A stretch of DNA of 64,000 nt from NCBI GenBank assembly GCA_013289585.1, contig JABCZR010000010.1:114249-178248 (forward strand), read 5' to 3'. Source of the DNA: Acidobacteriota bacterium (GTDB lineage: Bacteria; Acidobacteriota; Terriglobia; Acidiferrales; UBA7541). The translations under genes were made by a program, and so were the position numbers. The notes under the pieces are model-generated. The model did no database searches. It was not told the origin of the DNA and saw only the letters and a program-made list of their open reading frames with translations. Shown here piece by piece: positions 17,102 through 25,660 of the stretch; within the stretch, counting starts at the first letter, position 1; the number at the start of each line of letters is the position of its first letter.

Positions 17102-18070
17102 ATGTCCGAGAAGAAGAAAGATGAACTCCTGCATGACCACAACCACGACGGAGTTGACCGCAGGGGATTTCTGAAGTGTATGGCTTGGGCAGGTACGGGC
17201 GCCTTTTGCGTGATGAAAGGCGGGGTGCTGAAGTCGTACAGCTTAAGTCGGGTTTCGGAAATTAGCACGGCAGACATGATGGGCGAGCTAAGCTTCGTGC
17301 AGATAAGCGATAGCCACATGGGATTCAACAAGCCTGCGAATCCGGACGTCGCGGGGACTCTGAAGGCAGCGGTCGACAAGATCAACGCCCTGTCGAGCGC
17401 ACCGGAATTCATGCTACACACCGGCGACATCAGCCACCTCTCGAAGCCCGAAGAATTTGATACGGTGGACCAGATCTTGAAAAGCGCGGCCCCGAAGGAT
17501 GTGTTCTATGTGCCGGGCGAGCACGACGTCTTGAATGATGATGGGAAACAGTTTCTTGAGCGCTACGGAAAAGGTAGCAAGGGCGCGGGATGGTACAGCT
17601 TTGAAAAGAAGGGCGTGCACTTCATCGGGCTGGTCAATGTGATGAATCTGAAGGCCGGCGGGCTTGGAACGTTGGGCCACGACCAGCTTGAGTGGCTGGA
17701 AGACGATGTAAAACACTTGAAGCCCAGCACACCAATTGTTGTGTTTGGGCACATTCCACTCTGGTCGGTCTATCCGGAGTGGGGCTGGGGAACAGAAGAT
17801 AGCGCACAAGCACTGGCGTATTTGAAGAAATTCGGTTCGGTAACCGTGCTGAATGGGCACATTCACCAGACCATGCAGAAGGTGGAAGGAAACGTGACGT
17901 TTCATACCGCGGCGTCAACGGCGTTTCCACAACCGGCGCCGGGCAAAGCCGATTCACCGGGCCCGATGAAGGTGCCAGCGGAGCAACTGAAAAGCGTCCT
18001 CGGCATCACCGATGTGAACTACATACAAGGGAAACATGCTCTGGCTGTGGTTGATTCTTCGCTCGCGTGA
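17102..18070 (+). CDS. Tat-exported metallophosphoesterase
   Basis: The protein has 322 residues with a twin-arginine leader (VDRRGFLKCMAWAGTGAFCV). Calcineurin-like metal-site motifs occur in order: DSH at 70-72, GD at 108-109, GEHD at 139-142, FGHIPL and NGHIHQT. The third motif is GEHD where most of the family has GNHD, so the metal-bridging Asn is replaced by Glu. It cleaves phosphoester bonds in the periplasm if active; the substrate is unknown. An upstream GGAG supports the ATG. It opens a plus-strand gene set with a cupredoxin 64 nt downstream, and is divergent from an ECF sigma/anti-sigma pair. Confidence 0.85.
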   Translation: MSEKKKDELLHDHNHDGVDRRGFLKCMAWAGTGAFCVMKGGVLKSYSLSRVSEISTADMMGELSFVQISDSHMGFNKPANPDVAGTLKAAVDKINALSSAPEFMLHTGDISHLSKPEEFDTVDQILKSAAPKDVFYVPGEHDVLNDDGKQFLERYGKGSKGAGWYSFEKKGVHFIGLVNVMNLKAGGLGTLGHDQLEWLEDDVKHLKPSTPIVVFGHIPLWSVYPEWGWGTEDSAQALAYLKKFGSVTVLNGHIHQTMQKVEGNVTFHTAASTAFPQPAPGKADSPGPMKVPAEQLKSVLGITDVNYIQGKHALAVVDSSLA

Positions 18071-18134
18071 GCGAGACCTAGCCAAACTCAGAAAACAATT
18101 CGAACTTGAAACACATAGGATAAGGAGAAGAAGC

Positions 18135-18494
18135 ATGAGGAGAAGTGTGTTTATCGCAGGTCTAGCAACACTGACACTGGGAACGCTCGGTTTCGGGACA
18201 GGTCAGAAGAGTTATGTAGCAAGCGCGCAGGAAAAGATGTCGACGATGGAAGTGAAGATCGACAATTTCAGCTTTGGGCCGGCAACACTAACGGTGCCCG
18301 TGGGAGCCACGGTTACTTGGACAAATCGAGACGACATTCCTCATACGGTCGTCAGCACGGATGATTCGAAGACGTTCAAGTCCAAAGTGCTCGACACAGA
18401 CGAAAAGTTCTCCTTCACCTTCAGCAAAGTGGGAACTTATCCCTACTTCTGCTCTATTCATCCGAAGATGACCGGCAAAGTCATCGTGCAGTGA
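18135..18494 (+). CDS. Secreted blue-copper cupredoxin (plastocyanin/amicyanin-like)
   Basis: The protein has 119 residues: a signal peptide (about 1-31) followed by one cupredoxin domain. Type 1 copper ligands are H70 in DDIPHTVVS, C106, H109 and M112 in YFCSIHPKM (C-x2-H-x2-M), as in amicyanin and pseudoazurin. It should carry single electrons in the periplasm. AAGGAG lies 8 nt before the ATG and decides this start over longer alternatives that overlap the metallophosphoesterase. The DUF2231 membrane-protein gene follows 13 nt after its stop, so the two are likely co-translated. Confidence 0.92.
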   Translation: MRRSVFIAGLATLTLGTLGFGTGQKSYVASAQEKMSTMEVKIDNFSFGPATLTVPVGATVTWTNRDDIPHTVVSTDDSKTFKSKVLDTDEKFSFTFSKVGTYPYFCSIHPKMTGKVIVQ

Positions 18495-18507
18495 GTGAGG
18501 AGCGACC

Positions 18508-18957
18508 TTGCACCCGTTTGACATAAAGACAGTAGTTCTCGCGAAGCATGCGCAGCACGTCGTGCTGATTCACTTCCCGATCGCGTTGTTTATCATCGGC
18601 GTCCTCTTTGATTTCCTTGCGCAATGGAAGAAGCAGCGGCTGCTGGCTGCGGCGGCCTACTACAACTTGCTCGTCGCGGCGATCGCAACCATACCCGTGG
18701 TAGTCACCGGAATTCTCGCGTGGCAGTGGGAACTCGAGGGGCAGAAACTGAAAGGCATCCTTTTGATGCATCTAGTGATGGGATGCTTGTCGAGCGTCCT
18801 GATCTGTGTGGTGTGGCTCATCCACATGAGAACCAGAAGCAAACAAGCAGAGTTCCTGCCCGGATACCGCTTGCCGATCGAAGCTGTGGCCGTAGTCATC
18901 GTCGCACTGACCGGACACCTCGGCGGCTTTCTCAGTGGAGTGAATGGACCAGGATAG
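18508..18957 (+). CDS. DUF2231 integral membrane protein
   Basis: The 149-residue protein starts with TTG after GAGGAG. It has four predicted membrane helices: LIHFPIALFIIGVLFDFLAQ, YYNLLVAAIATIPVVVTGIL, MHLVMGCLSSVLICVVWLIH and EAVAVVIVALTGHLGGFLSG. The HVVLIHFPIAL start and conserved His in GHLGG are typical of the DUF2231 family. In other bacteria such proteins occur near cytochromes and metal or haem enzymes, and haem coordination by the conserved histidines has been suggested. Here it sits between a cupredoxin and a small HTH-like protein. Confidence 0.82.
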   Translation: MHPFDIKTVVLAKHAQHVVLIHFPIALFIIGVLFDFLAQWKKQRLLAAAAYYNLLVAAIATIPVVVTGILAWQWELEGQKLKGILLMHLVMGCLSSVLICVVWLIHMRTRSKQAEFLPGYRLPIEAVAVVIVALTGHLGGFLSGVNGPG

Positions 18958-18965
18958 GAGCAGTT

Positions 18966-19175
18966 ATGATCCACCAAGTCCCAAAATATGTCACACGGGC
19001 AAGAGCCTCTTTGATCCTCGGCATACCTGAAACGGAGCTTAACCGTATCTCTAAAGAATCAGGATTAGGCCACGTAGAGCGCGCCGGCAGCCAGGAAGAA
19101 ACGTACTTCACTTACGAGGAATTGCAGCGGATTTGCATACTCGCCGCAAACCAGGTGCAGGGCATCTTAGGCTGA
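18966..19175 (+). CDS. Small helix-turn-helix-like protein
   Basis: This 69-residue protein starts 8 nt after the DUF2231 stop, with AGGAG before the ATG. The segment YVTRARASLILGIPETELNR resembles the first helices of MerR/excisionase-type (HTH_17) domains, and TYFTYEELQRICILA resembles the wing that follows. It may be a local regulator or a structural accessory protein. The assignment rests on pattern only. Confidence 0.55.
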   Translation: MIHQVPKYVTRARASLILGIPETELNRISKESGLGHVERAGSQEETYFTYEELQRICILAANQVQGILG

Positions 19176-19262
19176 CGCGGCGAGATGGGCAAAACGGAAA
19201 CTCTGAAGGCGTTTGCAAAGAAACGCGCGGAGAAAGTATATGACTATAAAAGGAGAAGGAAG

Positions 19263-19724
19263 ATGAACACCAAACTTGTGTTGGCACTCGCAGCACTGTC
19301 ATACGCGCCGTTGGCGGTGGCCGGGAATGAGGCCGCCTATCCCAAAGAAAAGGTAGCGGCGTTCGTGGTCGAGAAAATGGATTTGACTTCGCTGCCGTCC
19401 GCGTTCCGGCCGAAGAAGGAAAAAGGAAAGAAGACACTTGCGGATTACGGTTTCACGGCGCAGAGGATGGACGAAAACGAAGCCATCTTCGAGGCGTCGG
19501 GGGGAGTGAGGAGGTTGGCGATCACGGTTCTCGACCAGAATTCCTCCGGAATCTACGTGTGTGTTGCGGAGCCTGGTGAGAACGGCAGCCAGGCAAAGAC
19601 GCAAAATGTGATCCATCTGCAGAGGAAGGATTCGAACATGTTGTTAAAGGGTCGCGAGTCCTTTCGAGAGTTTGCGGCGTGCCCTGTGATTGGCAGTGGA
19701 GGCTCTTCGTCAAGCTCGTATTGA
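19263..19724 (+). CDS. Secreted protein of unknown function
   Basis: The protein has 153 residues. The start MNTKLV is supported by AAGGAGAAGGA and leads directly into a signal peptide ending near LAVAGNE. The mature part is Lys/Glu-rich (AFRPKKEKGKKTLADYGF) and then beta-like (RRLAITVLDQNSSGIYVCVA). It has two cysteines and ends in a Ser-rich tail (GSGGSSSSSY). No family was recognised. It lies in the cupredoxin/DUF2231 gene set with an 87-nt gap before it. Confidence 0.6.
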   Translation: MNTKLVLALAALSYAPLAVAGNEAAYPKEKVAAFVVEKMDLTSLPSAFRPKKEKGKKTLADYGFTAQRMDENEAIFEASGGVRRLAITVLDQNSSGIYVCVAEPGENGSQAKTQNVIHLQRKDSNMLLKGRESFREFAACPVIGSGGSSSSSY

Positions 19725-19812
19725 GGGGACTGAGGAGTTAGGTCGAAACACGGTGTTCCAATCACGCTTGAGGTCGTGGGTGTTGTCGCCCCGAAGACTG
19801 CAGGAGATGTTC

Positions 19813-20409
19813 ATGGGCGACGCGGCTGTTTTGGCTTTAGCACCTCCTTTCCAATGGCAGCATGAATTCTGCTGCCGTGCCAAGCGAGATTTTTACCCTG
19901 AACATGAATGGAACGCAGTCGGCATACTGCGTGGAGACAATCTGTTGAGAGAAGTATTCTTTGAAACGGCTGCTCCACGCACTGCCAATTTAGTCCTCGG
20001 CCTGGAAATCGCCATGGGGGTAGGTCTGTTGGTCGGCGCTCGGCTTGCTCGCAAGGGGCGCTTTCGGCAACACGCCTGGTGTCAATCCGCCATCGTGCTT
20101 CTGAACCTCGCTGTAGTTGTGGTGATGATGATTCCTTCATTTCGCGTTCATGTGCTTCCCAGGATTCCGGCGAAGCTGGGGAAGGCTTACTACGGACTGG
20201 CGACGACGCACGGCGCGGTCGGAACTGTCACCGAACTCGCGGGCCTGTACATCCTACTGTCCGCGGGGACGAACGTCTTGCCGGAGAAATTGCGAATCAC
20301 CAGATACAAGATGTGGATGCGAACTGTGCTGGTGCTCTGGTGGGTCGTGCTTTTGTTCGGATTGGCAACCTACACCCGCTGGTACGTCCCGCATTTATTT
20401 CGAAAATGA
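19813..20409 (+). CDS. Multi-pass membrane protein (possibly DUF420-like)
   Basis: The start is uncertain. ATG at 19813 has CAGGAG at good spacing and gives 198 residues. The N-terminal ~55 residues are not membrane-like. Four hydrophobic helices follow: NLVLGLEIAMGVGLLVGARL, SAIVLLNLAVVVVMMIPSF, GAVGTVTELAGLYILLSA and VLVLWWVVLLFGLATYTRWY. The LARKGRFRQHAWCQS motif between helices 1 and 2 resembles DUF420 proteins, which occur near haem-copper oxidase genes. The stop codon overlaps the start of a possible 34-codon ORF. Confidence 0.55.
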   Translation: MGDAAVLALAPPFQWQHEFCCRAKRDFYPEHEWNAVGILRGDNLLREVFFETAAPRTANLVLGLEIAMGVGLLVGARLARKGRFRQHAWCQSAIVLLNLAVVVVMMIPSFRVHVLPRIPAKLGKAYYGLATTHGAVGTVTELAGLYILLSAGTNVLPEKLRITRYKMWMRTVLVLWWVVLLFGLATYTRWYVPHLFRK

Positions 20410-20510
20410 AATCGCGGAGTCTGGAAAGAAGAAGGCTTTTCATTGTCGCGACGATGCTCGGAATAAAGCTTTGGAAGTTTGGTCTACATAGCTGGAATGC
20501 ATGCGCTTGA
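20406..20510 (+). CDS. Possible small protein (34 residues)
   Basis: An ATG overlaps the stop of the upstream membrane-protein gene in an ATGA arrangement. The product starts with a basic stretch (MKSRSLERRRLF) followed by a short hydrophobic run (IVATMLGIKLW). The overlap is typical of translational coupling, but the ORF is too short to be sure. Confidence 0.25.
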   Translation: MKSRSLERRRLFIVATMLGIKLWKFGLHSWNACA

Positions 20511-20547
20511 ATGAAAACCAAGCAGGGTTCCGGAGAAGGAGAAATCC

Positions 20548-21336
20548 ATGGCTGAGTATCAAATGACTTTAGTGGATCGGCAAAGAATCGCCAGAGATAC
20601 GATGGCCTTCTGGTTCGACACAAATGGCGCTAATTTCGAATTCCGAGCCGGGCAGCATGCCGACTTTGTCGCTACGCGCCCGTGCAAGGAAAGTGGAAGT
20701 GACAACTCCCGTACCTTTTCGCTTGCAAGCTCTCCTAATGACAAAGAGCCAATTATGATCGCGACGCGCATGCGAAAGACTGCCTTTAAGACCGCGTTGA
20801 AGGGTGCTGCTCTTGGCACCAAGTTCATGGTAAGCCGTCCCCGAGGATCGTTCACGCTGCATAAAGACATCACCCGAACTGCGGTGTTTATTGCGGGTGG
20901 TATCGGGATAGCGCCCATTCGCAGCATCCTTCAACATGCCACCCAGGAACGTCTGCCACACAAACTGTATTTATTCTATTCAAACCGGGAAGCGGACGAC
21001 GCGGCGTTTCTTGAAGAATTTGAGAATATGACCGTGCAGAATCCTAATTTGACTTTTATTCCTACAGTAACTGGACATCGAACCATTGCGTGGCCCTATG
21101 AGAAAGGTCACATCAATCGTGGAATGCTCTCGCGTTATCTATTGGGGCTGAATGGACCTATCTACTACATCGCGGGCCCATCGGGAATGGTCAGCGCGAT
21201 GACCGGCATTCTTAGTGTTTCGGGCGTGAGCGATGACGATATTAGGACTGAAGAATTTGGAGACTACAAGCTGTATCAGAATTCCGCGCAAATCGATCAG
21301 GTAACGGGCAACAATCGTGCAGATTCAGCGCTATAA
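20548..21336 (+). CDS. FAD/NAD(P)-dependent oxidoreductase, ferredoxin-reductase type
   Basis: The protein has 262 residues. The FAD domain (about 1-105) contains the RTFSLASSP flavin-binding motif. The nucleotide domain contains GGIGIAPIRSIL (about 117), YYIAGPSGMVSAM (about 212) and a C-terminal EEFGDY. This is the ferredoxin-NADP reductase fold with no attached iron-sulfur or haem domain, so it needs a separate partner. GAGAAGGAG lies upstream of the ATG. The protein is cytoplasmic. As the last gene of the copper-protein set it may feed or drain electrons, though a direct link across the membrane is not evident. Confidence 0.85.
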   Translation: MAEYQMTLVDRQRIARDTMAFWFDTNGANFEFRAGQHADFVATRPCKESGSDNSRTFSLASSPNDKEPIMIATRMRKTAFKTALKGAALGTKFMVSRPRGSFTLHKDITRTAVFIAGGIGIAPIRSILQHATQERLPHKLYLFYSNREADDAAFLEEFENMTVQNPNLTFIPTVTGHRTIAWPYEKGHINRGMLSRYLLGLNGPIYYIAGPSGMVSAMTGILSVSGVSDDDIRTEEFGDYKLYQNSAQIDQVTGNNRADSAL

Positions 21337-21355
21337 CCGTTAGTACGGAGACTCT

Positions 21356-21697
21356 GTGAAAAGAAGTTTGATTGCGTCTCGTGTTTTCTTTGTTTCGTTC
21401 ATTCCTCTTCTTCCATTTGGGATCGTAATCTGGAAATCCAACGGGCCCTCGCTGCTCATTGAGTTGACGGAACAGACCGGTGGGCGGGCTTTTACCGTGG
21501 AGAATGTAAACGAACTGCCGGACATCGCCACAAAAATTGGCTCGGAGCTGCGCAACCAATACATTCTAGGATAACCGCCCAAGTAATAAGTCACATGACG
21601 CGCGGTGGCGCAAGATCAAGGTCAAGATGCGCGCCCCAAGGGACTTCCGCCTCTCAGCATCTACGCAAAAACAGGCTACTATGCGCCCAGCCTCTAG
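21356..21697 (+). pseudogene. Decayed C-terminus of a VWA-domain protein
   Basis: In one frame from about 21440 the translation reads GPSLLIELTEQTGGRAF, then NELPDIATKIGSELRNQYIL, ending GYxPx-like at a TAA. This matches the end of acidobacterial secreted VWA-domain proteins. The expected continuation WRKIKVKMRAP appears in a second frame after several stops, and KGLPPLSIYAKTGYYAPS returns in the first frame up to TAG at 21695-21697. At least two frameshifts and several stops are needed, and the VWA core is absent. The first ~28 codons do not look like the family. Confidence 0.75.
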
Positions 21698-21883
21698 ATT
21701 GCGCTAGCCGCAAGTGCAGCTCTTCTTTGGCATCCCGTGCGTCGTTAACTGCAGCCACACGGACTTGGCGTCCGGCGGCTTGGCCACATGGAATTATGGC
21801 AAAGTATCGTATTCTTACCTTTTCTTACTTTACCGAAAAACAGTAGGCACTCCAGACGCAGCGGTAATGAATCGAGGGATCCG

Positions 21884-23416
21884 ATGCTCACCCGACGAAA
21901 ATTCCTTGCCACCGCAGCCTGCACCGTGGTTGCAGCGCGTCTTCACGCGGAGGGCCAAAGCAAGGTTCGGGTTGCGCTCGCCATTCCCAGCGAAGCGACT
22001 GGTCCTCATATGCCCGTTGACTTTGTCGGCCTGTCTTATGAGGTCCAGCAACTCTCGGACCCGACTTTCTTTTCGGCGCGGAACAGCGACCTGATTCGCG
22101 AGTTCAAAGCGCTTTCGTTAACTGGTGTTCTGCGCCTCGGGGGCAACACCAGCGAGTTCGCTTACTGGAAACCTGCGCCTAATTCTCCCGAGCCAGAGCA
22201 CCCTCAAGTCCGCGAGGCTGAGGGTGAGCCGAAGGCCCACTACTACGCGGTGACGGTCGAGGCAGTCAGGAACCTGGCAGAGTTCCTCCAAGCCACTGGT
22301 TGGACCTGCCTGTACGGCATCGGGATGGGCACGAATACACCGGCACGCGCCGCGGAGGAAGCGGCCTTTGTGGCCGAGACGCTGGGCAACCGCCTGCAGT
22401 ATTTTCAGGTCGGAAACGAGGTGGATCTCTTTGCCAGGCACCTGCGCGATCCGAAGACATGGTCGCCCAAGACGTACCTGGAAGAATGGCTCACGCTGAC
22501 GCGCGCTATCGCAGCTCGGGTGCCTGCGGCCAAGTTCGGCATGCCAGATGTTACGAGCAACGTGTCATGGCTGACCGAGATTGCTGATCGGTGGACTTCC
22601 ATCCAGGTTCCGCCCCAGGTGACGACCCTGAGTCATCACTATTACTTTGGCGGACCGGCAACGAACCCGGACGTCAACATTCCGAACCTGCTGAAACCGG
22701 CGAAGATCCAAAGGGTGGAGAAAACGGCGAATATCGCAACGGCAGCAGCCAGCAAGATCGGTGCGCGCGTACGCATGACGGAAGGCAACACGTGCTATCG
22801 CGGAGGCAAGCCGGGTGTCTCCGACGTATTTGCCGCTGCGCTTTGGTCAGCCGACTATTCGCTGCTCCTGGCCAGTAACGACTACTCTGGCATCAATCTG
22901 CACGGTGGTACCGGCAAATCCGTGGCCAATTCCGTGGGCGGAGCTCTTCCCGGTGACGCGCTTCTCGAAGCGAAGGGCGAAACTCCCGAACAGATTGCCG
23001 CGCATCCGCATCCTTTCTATACACCGATTGCAACGTTTGGTTCGGAGTATCTCTTGGAACCAGTTGCCTATGGGCTCAAGTTTGCAGGCTCGTTTAGCGG
23101 CGGAACACTATTGAAAACCGAGTTCTCGACGAAGCTGCAGGACGCGGGAGTCAATGCAACTGCCTACGCCGCGAAACTGCGCGGCGGCCGGACATCGGTG
23201 ATCATTCTGAACAAGGACGCGGCGGCGGACCTTGAGGTGGAACTCGATTTCGGTCGCGGTGTTAGCGGAGTGCTCGAAACCGAAATGTTGCACGCGCCGG
23301 CACAAGACAGCCGCGAAGCGCACATCACAACCTCAACGAAAACCGACTCACTCAAGCAGGGCAAGTGTTCCGTCATTATTTCCCGTGCAACAGGATTACG
23401 CCTGACGCTGACTTGA
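21884..23416 (+). CDS. GH79-type beta-glucuronidase, secreted
   Basis: The protein has 510 residues with a signal peptide (LTRRKFLATAACTVVAARLH; the RR-x-F pattern suggests Tat). The catalytic barrel carries the acid/base in QVGNEVD (E179) and the nucleophile in RMTEGNT (E300). The beta-rich C-terminal part is from about 420. The layout matches the structurally characterised Acidobacterium capsulatum GH79 beta-glucuronidase, which has its two catalytic glutamates about 114 residues apart against 121 here. It should release terminal glucuronic acid or its 4-O-methyl form from glycans. It converges on a minus-strand carbohydrate-gene block, leaving 18 nt between stops. A weak GAGGG supports the chosen ATG. 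Confidence 0.85.
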   Translation: MLTRRKFLATAACTVVAARLHAEGQSKVRVALAIPSEATGPHMPVDFVGLSYEVQQLSDPTFFSARNSDLIREFKALSLTGVLRLGGNTSEFAYWKPAPNSPEPEHPQVREAEGEPKAHYYAVTVEAVRNLAEFLQATGWTCLYGIGMGTNTPARAAEEAAFVAETLGNRLQYFQVGNEVDLFARHLRDPKTWSPKTYLEEWLTLTRAIAARVPAAKFGMPDVTSNVSWLTEIADRWTSIQVPPQVTTLSHHYYFGGPATNPDVNIPNLLKPAKIQRVEKTANIATAAASKIGARVRMTEGNTCYRGGKPGVSDVFAAALWSADYSLLLASNDYSGINLHGGTGKSVANSVGGALPGDALLEAKGETPEQIAAHPHPFYTPIATFGSEYLLEPVAYGLKFAGSFSGGTLLKTEFSTKLQDAGVNATAYAAKLRGGRTSVIILNKDAAADLEVELDFGRGVSGVLETEMLHAPAQDSREAHITTSTKTDSLKQGKCSVIISRATGLRLTLT

Positions 23417-23434
23417 GACGCTGGCACATTCCAT

Positions 23435-24136
23435 TCACCTTTGAGCCTGCTTGAAGTCGAAATAAGCCAGATTCATGTTGCCGTTCGTCAATATGCGGAC
23501 GGTGAGAACGTTCTTCCCTTTGCGGAGATGAATTTTGAACAGTTGCGAAGCAAGGTTCCAGTGGTGCCACTGACGCCAGGCCAGCGGGTCTGCAGGATCA
23601 TTTGTAGACGTGATCTGCAGAGGTCCTGTCGCCTCCTTTCCATTCATATCGACGGATATTGTTCCGCCACGATTCGATGTGTACAGGAAATCGGCCGCGT
23701 ATGTTCCCGCGTGTGTCACATCTACAGTGATGTTGAACCACTCTCCGGGTTCGGTCCACCCAACGTAAGGCAGCTCTGCGGGAGGAAGAACCTTGTTGAA
23801 GGGGTTGTCGTCAATCGGATCCGGCTTCCGGTTGAACTTCGTGTACGAAGTATCCACTCCCTCGTGGATACGAAATTCGTTGAGGTAGGTCCCATCGGCC
23901 GGGTTCAACTCTCCGCTGCCGTGATTCTGTGGATCGCTGTCATGATATGCGACCCCTTCGCCGCCCAGGTCATAGTAAGCACACAATACTCGTCCCGGTA
24001 TTTTTTGTGGGCCGCCCTGATAGCGGCTGTCGTGATACGGCAGGCCTTTATACTGGCTCAAGAATGTTTGGGAAAACGCAATTGCAGGTAGCATCGAAGC
24101 CGCTACGAAGCATAAGAAACACGCTCTCCGGCTCAT
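23435..24136 (-). CDS. Secreted CBM6-like carbohydrate-binding protein
   Basis: The protein has 233 residues: a signal peptide (LCFVAASMLPAIAFSQ) and a single beta-sandwich domain. The stretches AYYDLGGEGVAYHDSDPQNH and YVGWTEPGEWFNITVDVTHA, with the ending FKIHLRKGKNVLTVRI, are typical of CBM6 modules, which use aromatic residues to bind sugars. There is no catalytic domain. GGGAGG precedes the ATG. It is the last gene of a probable minus-strand unit (receptor, GH2, DUF362, CBM6) and may present or capture the glycan. Confidence 0.78.
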   Translation of the reverse strand: MSRRACFLCFVAASMLPAIAFSQTFLSQYKGLPYHDSRYQGGPQKIPGRVLCAYYDLGGEGVAYHDSDPQNHGSGELNPADGTYLNEFRIHEGVDTSYTKFNRKPDPIDDNPFNKVLPPAELPYVGWTEPGEWFNITVDVTHAGTYAADFLYTSNRGGTISVDMNGKEATGPLQITSTNDPADPLAWRQWHHWNLASQLFKIHLRKGKNVLTVRILTNGNMNLAYFDFKQAQR

Positions 24137-24223
24137 CCTGCCTCCCTGAGTACCGATAATCTATCTTCAGTTGCGCAACTCCGCCCATCAGCGGCAGCGA
24201 CGGCTCAAGTATGTTCCCGCACT

Positions 24224-25465
24224 TCAGACTTGGAAGAGTTCGATCCCGTGCGCTTTTCCGAGATTGCGCGAGTACTTCTTGTCTGTCCCATTGTTCCAAT
24301 GTTCGTGTACGCCAAGGCTGTGGCATCGGATGCCGTCGCGTTCTGGATCATAGAAAGTCTTCGAAGGTGGGTCATTCGCCAGGGCAGATTCGCGCAGGTA
24401 GTTATCGGCATTCTTGATATCTGGGAGATCGGGCCATTCCGAAGTGAGAAAATCGAAGCCGACGGAATCGATCGCTACGCCGTCAAACGACATAAAAATG
24501 CTGTTCGGCCAAGCATCGTTGAATGGCGCCATCTTCCACTTGCGATGAGGAGGACCATCCACGTTGTCGTTTCCATAGAGCCCATCAATAATAAAAAGGA
24601 TGGTTTTCTCGCCGAGGTCTTTATGCCCCATATAATCTGCAAACGCGGAGTAACTTGCCGAACCATCGCTGTTGTGATGGAAACCGTCGTGCGCGTTCTT
24701 GCGCCAGTCGGTGTTGATACTCGTAGCGCCGAAGAGATTCTTCGCGCAAAGTGTCACTCCTGAACTTACATGCGCTCTCAACACGGCAGCATCAATTAAG
24801 TAAGCGGCCTCAACCACCGTGGTATCGAGTCCCGTGGCGTTGTGGGTCTCCACTGAGAAAGGAATCGCATTGGGTTTGAACTCGGCCTTTACTCGTCCAT
24901 CCCCTCCGATATGGTCCACAAACGTGACGCGGGGAAATTCATGGTGAATCTTGTCGTAGAGATCGCCCGGGATCCATCGACTCGAATCGAAGACGGTGAT
25001 CGCTGGTTCCGGCACCCGTCCCGGACCGGTCAATTGCCGGACCAGCGAGAGGAGCATATGAGGCGACGAGTTCAGGCGCTCGATCGTGCCATGGTCCGTT
25101 GTGTTGTTCAGGTTCGCCTTGATCGCAATCTTCTCCCCAGCACTGTATCCGGCTTTGCCGCGCCCATGAGTGCGATTGAAGTATTGAAAGATGGAGTTCC
25201 ATGCCTGGGCGTCGCTTTTTTGATTTGTAAGGCCGCGAATAGACCGGGAAACCATGCGGTCAATTACAGACTGGTCGTTGTTAGCATCGGTCCACCACGA
25301 ACCTGTGCCATCCCAGGTCACAGCCGCCGAATCGTGCGCCCAAGTGACTCGGCCAGGAACGACGCCGCGGGGAACTCCTACTGGGGAAAGCGGCTCGAAC
25401 AAGGAGGGCCGCAGGTAGGTGGCAGCTGCAAGAGCCACGGTGAATTGTCGGCGCGTCATGTCCAT
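24224..25465 (-). CDS. DUF362-domain secreted protein
   Basis: The protein has 413 residues with a Tat-like leader (TRRQFTVALAAATYLRP). The segments AGEKIAIKANLNNT, AYLIDAAVLRAHVSSGVTLC and AKNLFGATS are DUF362-like, together with ILFIIDGLYGNDN. Members of this family often occur with iron-sulfur domains, but no ferredoxin-type cysteine cluster is present here (only isolated cysteines). Biochemical function is unknown. It lies 87 nt upstream of the CBM6 gene and 195 nt downstream of the GH2 gene on the same strand, so it probably belongs to the carbohydrate locus. Confidence 0.72.
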   Translation of the reverse strand: MDMTRRQFTVALAAATYLRPSLFEPLSPVGVPRGVVPGRVTWAHDSAAVTWDGTGSWWTDANNDQSVIDRMVSRSIRGLTNQKSDAQAWNSIFQYFNRTHGRGKAGYSAGEKIAIKANLNNTTDHGTIERLNSSPHMLLSLVRQLTGPGRVPEPAITVFDSSRWIPGDLYDKIHHEFPRVTFVDHIGGDGRVKAEFKPNAIPFSVETHNATGLDTTVVEAAYLIDAAVLRAHVSSGVTLCAKNLFGATSINTDWRKNAHDGFHHNSDGSASYSAFADYMGHKDLGEKTILFIIDGLYGNDNVDGPPHRKWKMAPFNDAWPNSIFMSFDGVAIDSVGFDFLTSEWPDLPDIKNADNYLRESALANDPPSKTFYDPERDGIRCHSLGVHEHWNNGTDKKYSRNLGKAHGIELFQV

Positions 25466-25660
25466 GTGTGATTTGCTCCTCTCCCACAGAATCTTAGGGT
25501 TCCGTGGATCATTTTGCCTGAAAGCGCAGAAACTGCTGCAGCCTATTCACAGGCAGCACGGTCTTGCGTTAGAAACCGGTAGTTGCAGCGCGGGGACCTT
25601 GAACTGCCCAGCGAATTGTACCTGACGACGCAAATAGAATCGATGGACGAAGTGCCATGG

